Origin: Eucalyptus grandis
Lineage: Eukaryota; Streptophyta; Magnoliopsida; Myrtales; Myrtaceae
DNA: 64,000 bases
Assembly (NCBI RefSeq): GCF_016545825.1
Contig: NC_052617.1
Location: 55,446,472-55,510,471, forward strand
Reading direction: 5' to 3'
A program made the position numbers and the translations under genes. This document shows positions 42,663 to 52,512 of this stretch, in pieces (the first letter of the stretch is position 1; every line of letters begins with the position of its first letter). The notes below the pieces were generated by a model, which searched no databases, was not told the origin of the DNA, and was given only the letters and a program-made list of their open reading frames with translations.

Positions 42663-44787
42663 CGTTGACGCCTTAATTTTATTTAGGTTTATTTTATTTT
42701 ATTAATTAAGTTTTAGTTTCTTTATTTATGTATTTTGCCTCTTTTTGGATAAATAGATAAAAATAGTAAAAACAAGAAAAAACAAAAAATTGCAGCCCAT
42801 CAGGGATGGGCCTTCGCGCCCAGCCCCCCTCCTTTTCTCTCCCCCGCATGGGCCCTTATGGCCCGATCTCCCTCTCCTCTTCACCCCTCGGCCCGGCCCC
42901 TTTCTCTCTTCTTCTTCTTCTTCCTCCCATCTCCTTCGCCGCTACAACTCATGCACGCGAGGGAGGCCGATGTGCGAAGGACGGCCTACGGCCAAGGAGA
43001 GTAGGCCAACGTCGACCAGAGAGGATAAGATCTCAGGCTCCATTAATGTTGAGCGAGCTTCACTGGAAAGCTCGATGGGACACCGGTTCAGCCAAGCGGA
43101 ACCGGTGGGCAAGCTGGAGGCCGGCGGCCGAGCCCCTCCGTCGACCGGATTTCCTTCACCTATAAATAGGTGGCTGCAAGCATCGTCGAAGGGTGTGGCG
43201 AGCTCGGAGATCTTTCACCGAGAGACATTGGGAAAGATCGAAGAGCAAGCACGGGGGAGAACTCGAGTCGCGAGCTCAGCCCACCCTCCACCAAGAGACT
43301 TCGGGGAAGGCCGGCAGTGAGTGACTTCGAGAAGGTCAGATCTGGCCGGTGTTGGCTCGGATCTGGCCAGAGGGAGAGAGAACCGAGCCCTTCCGTAGCC
43401 CTGATGCTGTGCCACCGTCGCCATAGCCACTGTAGCCGTCATCATCATCACCGTGCATCTCCAGAAACCCTTGCCACGCCTCGATTGTCGCCAGGTGGGA
43501 GGCAATCCGCCACCGTTCCCGTTCGGAGAAAGGTAAAAACCCCACTACCGTTGCCTTTGCTATTCGCCTCAATCGCCATCATCGCCGTCGCCGTCGCCAT
43601 ACCCGCCGTAGCCGTCGTCGTCGCCATAGCGCCCCTGTCTTCCCCCTTCGGCGCCGCGGATTTGCAAACCCTAGGGTTTGCGATTTTCCGGGTCACGAAT
43701 CGGATCCGGGAACCAGATTTGAACTGGTGACACGAGGATTTTCAGTCCTCTGCTATACTAGATCCAATCCCGAAGGTCGGCTAGGGTTCGTGATTTTGGG
43801 GCGACTGGAAGGCAGGTTGTGAGTCGAGTAACGTTTTCTCGGGAGCCGGTCGTGGAGCGGGTTGTCGAAGCGGGTCGTCAGGCTGGGCCGAGCGTCCACT
43901 AAACGCCCTGGCCACGACGTTGTTTTAATAAAGAAAAAAAAAAAACCAAAAAAATCCGAGTCGAGCCCACGTTGCGGGCCGTCACGTTCGGGTTGCCAAC
44001 CCGGGTCGGACCCAACCGCGGATCAACCAGGTCGGCCCTTTTTAATTTTATTTTAAATAAATAATAAATAAATAATTTTTTTCAAAAAAATCAAAAATAT
44101 AATTTATTTTCGAAAAATATTAAAAAACAGTAAAATATAATTTATTTTCGAAAAATATTTAAAAACAGTAAAAAATATTTTATTTTCCAAAAAATCAAAA
44201 AATATTTTATTTTCCAAAAAATATCTATTTTCCGAAAAAAAAAAATCAAAAAAAGTCAAAAATATTCCATATTTTCCAAAAAATGCCAAAAATCCAAAAA
44301 AAGCCAAAAATTCATGAAAAAGCAAAAAAAAATCCAGAAAAAGCCAAAAAGACTTGTATTTTCCAAAATACCAAAAAAATCCCAAAAAATCCCTTTTGTG
44401 TCCAAAAAAATTAGAAAAGACTCAAAAATGTTTTTCCCCCAAAAATGCATGGAAAATCCCTCGAATATCCAAAAACCTCAAGGTCTAAAAAAGATTAGGT
44501 ACCGAAAGGGCATTAGTGATTAACTAGTGTAATCAAGTCCCTGATCCTAATTTCTCTAGTTGCGAGGAGCGAGTATTTCTCCCGATACTTCGCTTGGGTT
44601 TCTAATTGACCCACCCCGAACCGATTAGTCGCGACTCCATTTTAAAAATTGATTTACAAGTTAAAAAATTAGACTATTAAAGTCATGAATTGGTGGACTT
44701 GAGAGAGTCCGGGCTTAATAAATTCAGCCGAGCCATTAGCCTCCTTAGGCGCCCGTACCTGACGCCGAAAAAAAAAAGGTCGCGACA
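42663..44787 (+). repeat. 3' LTR of the 15-kb element (2125 bp)
   Basis: Pairs with 29648-31674 along its length; the first base is C where the 5' LTR has T. It ends CGCGACA and is followed by GATGG. It differs from the 5' LTR by many substitutions and small indels and carries a 57-bp tRNA-like insert at 43711-43767. TATA box TATAAATA lies at 43161-43168. Confidence 0.92.
43709..43774 (-). other. Plastid-type tRNA-Phe (GAA) fragment inside the 3' LTR
   Basis: On the minus strand, AGCAGAGGACTGAAAATCC continues through CTCGTGTCACCAGTTCAAAT to CTGGTTCC. This is the anticodon arm (GAA in ACTGAAAAT), variable loop, T arm and 3' stem of chloroplast trnF-GAA as I remember it. The 5' half (D arm) is scrambled (GGGATTGGATCTAGTAT). 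The 5' LTR lacks these 57 bases: there CCGGG (30681-30685) joins TCCCG directly. Nuclear and mitochondrial tRNA-Phe genes differ more. It is not a functional tRNA gene. Confidence 0.78.
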
Positions 44788-45175
44788 GATGGCCATTGCT
44801 AGCCACCGACCACAGCCTTGGCCAGCGAGGGCTAGCCTAGCTTGGGTCGCCTTCACCAGCCATAAGTGATGGTCAGCCTCATGGGGCCGCCTTTGAGCGA
44901 GGGCGAGCGCCAACCATCTCCTTGCCAAATCTAGCGACTGACCATTGCATAGGCAAGCCTCAAGGGCGAGGCTGGCTGGCCTCGCCATCACCCACACGGG
45001 GTTCACCAAGTCTCACCCTCCCCAAGCAAGCCTCGGCGAGGCCAACCCTTACTTAGGCGAGGTGTGGCAAGGCCACCCTGGCCTAGGCAATGGTTGGCCT
45101 CGTCAGATCTGATGAGGAGGCCTTGCCTGGCCACGCCTAGATAGCCGGCACTTCCCCGTGCCCACGCCCTTACCT
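44788..45175. mobile_element. Mutator-like element core, right part (split by the Ogre-like element)
   Basis: Continuation of the element at 29351-29647: GATGGCCATTGCTAGCC, then GGCGAGGGC/GCCTCGCC-rich core as in 26650-26790. The right terminal repeat is not recognised; sequence beyond about 45175 is unrelated. Confidence 0.65.
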
Positions 45176-45469
45176 AAAGAAATTACCACTATGCAAGGCG
45201 CCTATTTAAGCAATAACATACATTCTTCATTCAAATTATCCTATGGGAAATTGAATAGCAGTATTGTGTTGCTAATTGGAGAGCTTACCTTGTACTCTAA
45301 CGATTATACCACAGATAAATAGTTAATGTTTCCTTTTGATAGATTAGTGCTAGAATATATAGAATTAATGAGTGTAATATCTTTTAAGACACTATCATAA
45401 GGGTGTCAATTAGTTATAACAAATGTGACTGTCCATTGACAAATTAACCCCGCTCGAACCGGTTGACCT

Positions 45470-46050
45470 ACCCTAGCAAGAAACTATTGATTCAAGTTGG
45501 TTCGGGTTTCAATTTGAAATCTAAAAAGAACAAAAACTAACCAACCTATATCTAGCAGAAGAACGAAATTTGCAACGTCTGAATCTGCACAATAGAAAAC
45601 ATAATCCTCAAACCAAATTGCATTTTCCAGTTCAGAGTAAAACCACATATATCATCCGAGATTTGATCACTGCTAAGTAGAAGGACTTTGAATGTCTGAA
45701 ATTGATTTTCAGAAATTTCTAATGGTCGACCGAAAGTTTCAGGTAATTGCCAAGTCAATGGGGTCGGTTTCCTCGATAATTTCTTATGAAGCACAATAGG
45801 TCGCATCACAATTTGTTATTGCCCGCCAACTTCAACTGCGTCATTGATAGATGCAGGGTGCTTTCATTACATTGCAAAAACTTGAGAGGTCAAGCAAATC
45901 AACGGTAAGCGTATGCAGTGGGGGAGAGATCACAACCCCAAAACAAGAGAATGAGAAAGAAGAAAAATCAACAAGGGCAGAATGGTTTGTGCTAGGGATT
46001 TTGTGCATGAAATGTGTTTCAAGGTGGATGGATTTTATACTCTGAAAATT
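45470..46050 (-). repeat. Third copy of the promoter-like relic of blocks A and B
   Basis: On the minus strand it reads AGTATAAAATCCATCCACC near 46030 (TATA-like), then a leader-like stretch with CTTCTTTCTCATTCTC. Next come the parts matching blocks A and B (GCATACGCTTACCG, AGTCAATGGGGTCGG reversed, TCAAATCTCGGATG) and the GAAATCTAAAAAGAACAAAA region. Unlike A and B it lacks the hAT element between the leader and the rest, reading GATCACAACCCC directly. An 85-codon minus ORF (45552-45809) has no recognised domain. From 45176 to 45469 nothing is seen. Confidence 0.5.
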
Positions 46051-46291
46051 TGTATTTTCCTGTTTCTAGACTGTATATATGCATTCTAAAAAGGAGTAAG
46101 TGGTAGTTTCAAAATAATTAATCAACTAGCTTCAAAGAGGTAAAATATCAACTTTTTTTTATTATTGTGTTACAAAATTAAGATGTTGTAATAAGATTCC
46201 ATTATATACTTTTAAATTAAGAAAAGATACGTCGCATGCAGATATTTTTACCTTTTTCTCAGCTAGAATTTCCAACTAATATGAATTGTGA

Positions 46292-46920
46292 AAGGAAAAT
46301 TGTCCAAATAGTCTTAAACCTTTTACACTTTTGTTAATTTAGTCTTAAATTTTTCAATTTTGTCAATTAAGTCCTAAACATTTTCATATTTTGCCAATTC
46401 AATCATAAATATTTTCACTTCTTGTCAATTGAGTTCATTCGGCCAATTTTGATCGAAAATTACTGACGTGGACGGCCGACGCTAATATTGCACTTTTTAA
46501 ATAAATATTTTAATAATATTTTATTTTTATGGTTTTTTTACTTTTTTGTTTTTTTGTTTTTGTTTTTATTTCAAATCTGGTCAACAAAAGTTGCTTTGGC
46601 CAACCCTCACCAACCACAAGCGAGGGCCAACGACCCTCGCTAGCTAGGGGTGGGCCAACCCTCGCTAGCTCACGGTTAAGGGCATCCCGCCCCTCGCCAA
46701 CAACTCTAGGCGAGGCTCACAATGCCCTCACCAGGAAAGGTGAGGGCGCACAAGCCCTCACCTAGAAATGGCAAGGCCTGCGACGCCCTTGCCAAATTTG
46801 GCCAAGCAAGGATTTGACGACCCTCCCCGGCCCAAGCAAGGGGGCGACCTCGCTTGAGGCCTTTGCTTGGCACCCCTTGAGCTTTGCCGATGAGGGCATT
46901 GCAACCCTCACCCACAATGG
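46292..46920. mobile_element. Mutator-like element, same family
   Basis: Left arm AGGAAAATTGTCCAAATAGT, CAATTAAGTCCTAAACA, GGCCAATTTTGATCGAAAAT, then TAATAATATTTTATTTTT and a GC-rich core of CCCTCGCTAGC / GGCGAGGGC-type phrases. The right terminal repeat is not seen; the core runs into repeat R. ORFs at 46529-46956 are compositional. Confidence 0.65.
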
Positions 46921-46929
46921 AAGATTGAA

Positions 46930-47700
46930 GAAATATATGTCAAATAAATCGTGCATTTGGAAAATTTAAACGCACAATGGAATCGTGGGAAACACAAGCC
47001 GTGGGAAACAAAAGAAGAGCTATTGTGGGCCAGAGACCGGTGCACAATTGTCACAGAAGAGCTACTCTTTCTTTCCAAATAATCCGTGGGAAACAAAAAG
47101 TCTTGGTCTTCTCCTTTCCCAATTGATTTTTATACTTTGATACATTGGCGATGTTACTTCTGCTCATGGCAATTTGTCTTTTAGGGCGTTGATTAGTGCA
47201 AAATTGAAAGTTGATAGCGAAAAGAGAAGACCTAACCTCTCTCTTTCACGAAGAAAGAGACTTCTTGTTTAACTCTATATTTGAACAATTCAAAAACTTA
47301 ATATTGCACCCTAACTCTCAGTCGTCAGGCAGCAGTCATATCGAGAAGACAAGCTGTACTCTGAGCCGGAGACTGGGAACTCTTGTCACAAAATGAGCTG
47401 CTCTTACTTTTCAAATTATCTGCGAAAGATTAATTTTAGGAATCTAGAGTCTAAGAAATTGTCTCTCCCTCCATGAAAATAAGAAAAAGCTGTATATGGG
47501 GGACGTTGCTTCTGTGCATGGCAATTTTTTCTTTTGGAGCGTTCATATTAATGCAAAAACTAAAAGTTGATAGGGAAAGGACAAGACCATACGCTTTGTA
47601 TGTTTGAGCATTTCAAAACATAATATTGGACCGTAACTGCTAGTCATTACACGGGAATGACCGATGGAAGAGCCAACCTGTTGACAAATTTTATCAATTA
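46930..47700. repeat. Repeat R, copies 2 and 3 in tandem
   Basis: 47020-47340 matches 12379-12760 (CTATTGTGGGCCAGAGACC, AAGACCTAACCTCTCTCTTT, AAAGAGACTTCTTGTTTAAC, CCCTAACTCTCAGTCGTC). 47391-47660 matches the same unit with more divergence (GAGCTGCTCTTACTTTTC, TGTCTCTCCCTCC). The piece at 46930-46972 is inverted relative to 12287-12326. Confidence 0.72.
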
Positions 47701-49079
47701 ATAACCTTTGAAATTTCTCTTTATAGTAATAACAAATTTTTTTTTGGGCGAAACGGGTCGAGAGACAGGCCCTACTAAACCGACCCGAACCTTATCAGTC
47801 TGGATTGAGCTAAAACCAGGCTGGCTTCAAAGCCCACTACGATTCTACCCTTTTCTAAGCCAATTGAAAAATAAAATAAAATCCCAAGCAAGCCCACTCT
47901 TCCACTAAAGCTACACCAAGCCCAAGCTCAGCTAAATACCAAAACCAGCTTCAATTTGAGTCCAAAACCCACTAATCCCGTCGCTAGAGTTCAACCCGAA
48001 ATTTCTATTCCCCTTCCTCATTCATTCTGTCCAACACTCTCCTCTCCACTGTTTCCCTTTCTCACGTTAAGGCCAACCAATGGACGAGGAGTTTGAGAAA
48101 CCTTAGACTAAGCTTACGACTAGGAAGCAAGGTCACGAACAAAACACTTCACAGTGGGTATAAAAATATTCTTCGCCCAACCTTCATCATCAGCTACCAT
48201 ATCCAAGCATGATCGCCGTCCAGCACCCATCCGAGATTTTACAAAATATGGTCACAGCATGATTGAGCCAAACAATGGCATTTTAAGGAACCCAACAGAC
48301 AAGCTGGTATGGACTCATTCAGGACAAAGAAGAGGGTAGGCAAAAACGTTGAGGGTAGCCCACGAATCGTACAAAACTTCAACATATCAGTTCGTCGAAC
48401 GAACACTATATATATATAAAACAGAACATTCTATGCTTGGACTTACTGTTACGTCAGCCAGAATATGAGAGAGATGCTCACGACATCGGTTTACACATTT
48501 CAGCAAACAGCCGGCGAGCGCAGATTGAGAGGAAAATATTGACCGCTTTTAGAACCCGAACTCAAGTTTGGACTCAAAAGAAATCATCACGAGACAACCG
48601 AAATCAACAACAACACCGAGCTCAAACCCAGCATGCGTACAGGCTTAAGGAAACCAAGTCTCGGCTTTGCTTCGATCAAAACAGCGAGGAATAACAGGGA
48701 TTCACGAAAACGACCGTCGAATCGCGGAGTTCCCTACCCGACTCGGAGACGGCTGCAAGCGGGCCAGCTCGTGACAAATCAGGCTATGGTCTGCCGCCTT
48801 GGTATCTTTGAGCCGGGATCCTCGGGCAATATAGGTTCGAACCAAGTAAAGAAACTCACCAGCGACGCGGAGATTTGGGAGCGGAAGATCGTGTGCTCGC
48901 GGGCGTCAGCTAGAGGTCGTCGGAGAGGGTTCGGGCGTGGTTGATCTGCTGGAGAACTCCCTTCCGCTCTCCCTCAAGCTCTGTGCTGGTCCCCTTCTCA
49001 GTGCGTTCTGTTCCCCTCCTCCCTTCCGCTCCTGCGGTTCTTCTTTTTGTTCTCTCTCGGTTCCTGCGGTGCCGTCCCC
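47701..49079. other. Repetitive region without recognised gene
   Basis: No coding domain. Composition (CCGACCCGAACC, AAGCCCACT-type phrases, GAACCCGAACTC) is like plant LTRs read on the minus strand, and it leads directly into the repeat at 49080-49276, whose sister copy ends in a TGTCAACA LTR terminus at 56606. I suspect it is the major part of a minus-strand LTR, but no left terminus was found. Confidence 0.4.
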
Positions 49080-49276
49080 TCCCTGCTCTTCTCTGCCGTC
49101 TCTTTTTGCTTTTTATCTTCTGCTGCTGTGCTGCTTTTTTCTTTTCCTAGGTCTCCCGCGTGCGAGGATGGCCAGGAAGGAGACAAGCTGGCGCGGGCCG
49201 GGCTGAAGGGAAAAAGGCCGGGCCCAACGCAGGGAGAAAGAGAGGCGGGTGGCGGGCCGGGCCAAGGCCAGATCCG
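49080..49276. repeat. Direct repeat (LTR piece), left copy
   Basis: TCCCTGCTCTTCTCTGCC through GGCCAAGGCCAGATCCGG; matches 56327-56519 with few differences. It ends exactly where PrfB3 exon sequence begins. Confidence 0.85.
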
Positions 49277-50843
49277 GTTATGGGCTGAAAAACTACTGAG
49301 AATGTACCAAAAATGGGCTGAGAAGCAAGGTTATTGAGGGAGGATTGTAGAGAAGCGTCGGGCAACAAATGGTGGAATCACTTCTGCAACGGTTGAATTT
49401 GAATTTGATTATGCATATGGTTGTCTTCAAGGGAGAGGGGTGTTCATCGAATGATAAGTGGTTCAGAAACTGGATCAACAATTGATGAGGTAGGTTTACA
49501 ATTATCATTTTTGTTTTGATGAAACATTGACTTTTGTATATTGCTATTGGTTTTTGACTTCTTTTTAACAATGAGCTCTGAATGATTTGTTTCTTCTCTT
49601 TCCGGAGATTCAGAAGGCAAAAGTGGCATCTTGTTAGTGCATCATTAATATCAAGAAACAATTTAAAGTGTATTAAAGACATGACAACATGTAAATGACC
49701 GTGTGCAAGGAAAAACACATTGGAATTGAAAGATTGATTGTTTCTGTGGCTCTTTCTTGAAATCAAAGTAGCTAAATATGAACTCGTACTCATGGCACCT
49801 TATTGTATATATTTGGGTAAATTCTTTATTGATCTTATCTTAATTACACACTTAGATATTTGTGTGGCACCTAGATGTCTACATGTACCATAGAGTCTAA
49901 CATTGGCTAAAAAAATATAAGATATGCAACTTCAAATGGTGTGTGGATTAATTTTGCACATGAGCTTAAGGTTGATTTAGTTCACTCAAAAACATAGCCG
50001 AGGGAATTGTTGCATTTCATGGGATCCTACCATTCAAGTTGTTTTTTTTATAGTATATCTGCTTCTTATACAAGTGAATTGAAGGTCGAGAAAAGCCTTT
50101 TCTGTGTAATGTGTTTCTGTTCTGCTACATCATTGGCCCCTAAATTCCTGTCAGTTCCTCATTTTAGTACTCAAAATTTGCAGGTTAGCCTAGCAGCTGT
50201 CGATATAATTCCTCTGTTCCGTGATTCGGCCCCTGACCTAAAATTTAGTGAGGAGGATTTGCTAATCTCGTGCCCATCATCATCGCCTGAAGTAAAAGTC
50301 ATTGAAGGCCGGTCTGGAGTTGTTATTCAGCATGTTCCTACTGGTTTTGTCGTCCAATCTTTGGGTAATGAGTTGTCTATTCCCTTATTTGTTAGGGTTG
50401 ACCTTCCAACTCAAATTTGTTTACCAATGGTTTCCACAATCTGGTTTTGACTTTACAAAGAAGCAAATGCCTGTTCCTCAACACACGTTCATGATTGCCT
50501 GTCTAGTACGACATTTTGTGAATGAGAAATAAGATCTCAAAATTTTTATCCAGGTGAAAGGAGCATTTTTGCAAATAAGATTAAGGCCCTCAACCGGTTG
50601 AAGGCTAAACTTCTTATCGCAGCCAGAGATGTAGGAGTTCCAAGCATAAATGGCTTCAAGAAAGAAAATGTGTTCGATGTATGGCGAGACAAGGTCCGAA
50701 GATATGTTCTTTACCCTCGCAAGCATGTGAAAGATGTAAGTGGTGTTGAAATGCCTGACCTGTATTCTGTTTTGGACGGTAATATAGAACCTCTGATTGG
50801 AGCTCATATCCAGATGAGACTCTCAAATGACATGCCTCCATAG
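49277..50843 (+). pseudogene. PrfB3: PrfB3-type plastid release-factor-like gene, 5' truncated
   Basis: Three exons: 49277-49489, 50184-50364 and 50554-50843, with GT/AG introns. Exon A shows the class-I release-factor core (WAEKLLRMYQKWAEKQGY, ATVEFEFDYAYG, then VHRMISGSETGSTID in a shifted frame). Exon B (SLAAVDIIPLFRD, VVIQHVPTGFVVQSLG) lacks the GGQ motif of true release factors. Exon C ends SVLDGNIEPLIGAHIQMRLS. Loss of GGQ with this C-terminus is typical of PrfB3, a plastid protein that in Arabidopsis stabilises petB transcripts (recalled). Lesions: TGA after KQGY in exon A, and a frameshift before VHRM. All upstream exons, including the transit peptide, are missing; repeat sequence abuts exon A. 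Exons B and C remain open. Confidence 0.8.
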
Positions 50844-52512
50844 TAAAGCAGCTTTTCCCAATTCGCTCTATTAATTTATTTCTCTGCGTTGGTTCTTCAT
50901 CCCAAAGTTTTAGCCCTTGAAGTTTATTTTTATGTTAAAAACAAGACAATTGTTCCTTTGTCATACATATATCTACGCCTGAAATTTATTTTGTTGACAA
51001 AACCATAAGTTGGGAAAAAAGAAAGTGACCCTTCGGTAGGCATTTTGACTGGGGGCACTGATAGATTTTAGCTAAAAAATTGAAGGTAGTCCGATCAAAT
51101 TCCCATCACACGCGTGTAAACTACTCAAGATCAAGACTATTGTCATGAACTAGGCATATGAAGTCACCAGTTTGTCCAGGTAGTCGAGTTTCTTTGTTGG
51201 TTCACGATCTTTAGTAATTCTAACTGTCGGCAATAAGTAATTCTAATTCCACCAAACATCGCTCAAAGTTCGATGAGTATGTATAAGACGTTGTTCACAG
51301 AATTTGGAATGATGTAATTAAGTTTACATGTTGACATCCCAATGTTTGATTTGGTGTGAGGAACAGGCGTGCCAATTAAACGCACGAGTTAGATTCATTT
51401 CTTGATGTTACTGTTCCCTTTGAGCTTCAGCCTCTGTCTTCTCACTTGGTTTATGAAGTCAGTGGGCATGATAAGTTCATGTTATGAGCATGAATAACTA
51501 AGAAAGAAGCAATAATAAGCAGTTCAGGATTTATGAAGAAGCAATTGCAGTTCATTGATATAGATAAAAGTTTAAAGATGGCAAAAACATGTCGATAGAC
51601 GATGATAATAATTAGCAGTTCAGGCTTTATCCTGGCCTTTGTGAAGTTTGCTGGGACTTCCTGGTATAAACAACATAACAATTCCAAGCAAATTTCCTTA
51701 TCATGCAAAGAAAATTCCAGGAGCCTTCGTAGTTGTCAAGGAATCAAGCAAACAGTAATACACTTGAGCAGCTGGAGGATTCCATAATATAATGAAACTT
51801 GCTAATTACATTTGTCTAAAACATTGCCGACATTTTCACACCTAATTATGTGAACATCATCATCTTCAGGTCTACCACGTTCATGTACAAAATTCAAGAG
51901 CCAAAAATGACATTGCTGATACGTGCTCCTTTGAGGTTCTCTAACAACAAGACGCAAGCAAGGATCCATGATAAGTCATTGTACGCCCAGCCTTACTCCT
52001 TAAAAGACTGAGCAGCAGACGGTTGTAGACAACTGTCTTTCCAGACTAACTTTTAAATTAAAAAAAAAACATCCACCAGATAATCAGATTGAATTGCGAA
52101 CCAGAACGGTTGTACCTACAACTTGCACTTAGCATTTCAGCATTTTTCCCCTTGCCGGCTTCGGCATCAGAATGTATGTTCAAAAACTTGCACAGATTTT
52201 TTCGAAAGTGATTTCAATGTTCCATCATAACTCTTCCTCCAAAAGATGCCTTGTAAAATAATCTAGAAAAACCCAGATCACTCCACAGGGCCCAGACAAA
52301 ATAAATACAGTCAGCCCCTTCATCTCTTCCTTCTTTTCTTTGCCCCCTTTTGCTAAGCAAATTTCATCAAAAAAACTTTCCCTTGCTAGTGGCTTCAACA
52401 TGAATGACAATGACAATAAAAGCTCAATACTTTTCAGCAAACAGCATCTAGGATGATGCTGCCGGACTACCTTCGCAGTCCATTCACCAAGATCCCAAAA
52501 GAGATGACAGAA
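50844..52512. other. Intergenic region between two convergent gene fragments
   Basis: AT-rich with no coding domain. A short direct repeat (AGCAGTTCAGG followed by TTTAT) lies near 51519 and 51615. It presumably holds the 3' flanks of both fragments. Confidence 0.6.

Larger units (their letters stand above)
29648..44787 (+). mobile_element. Complete but inactive Ogre/Tat-type Ty3/gypsy element (15.1 kb)
   Basis: Full length from TGTTGACGCC (29648) to CGCGACA (44787), flanked by the 5-bp duplication GATGG (29643-29647 and 44788-44792). Internal order: 5' LTR, tRNA-Arg primer site, leader, gag, RT, RNase H, a second archaeal-type RNase H, integrase, a 4.7-kb non-coding 3' region with tandem arrays, a polypurine tract AAAGAGGGGCA (42650-42660), 3' LTR. 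The second RNase H ahead of integrase is the hallmark of the Tat lineage, which includes Ogre. Stops occur in gag, RT and integrase, the YVDD box is lost, and no protease domain is recognisable, so it is non-autonomous. The LTRs differ at many sites, so the insertion is not recent. Confidence 0.93.

Noticed and set aside
43709..43774. A functional nuclear tRNA-Phe gene
   Set aside because: The D arm is scrambled and the acceptor stem does not pair; only the anticodon-to-3' part is recognisable.
48937..49206. Signal-peptide-like ORF (LLLCCFFLFLG)
   Set aside because: It lies in the repeat duplicated at 56327 and the frame is not conserved between copies.
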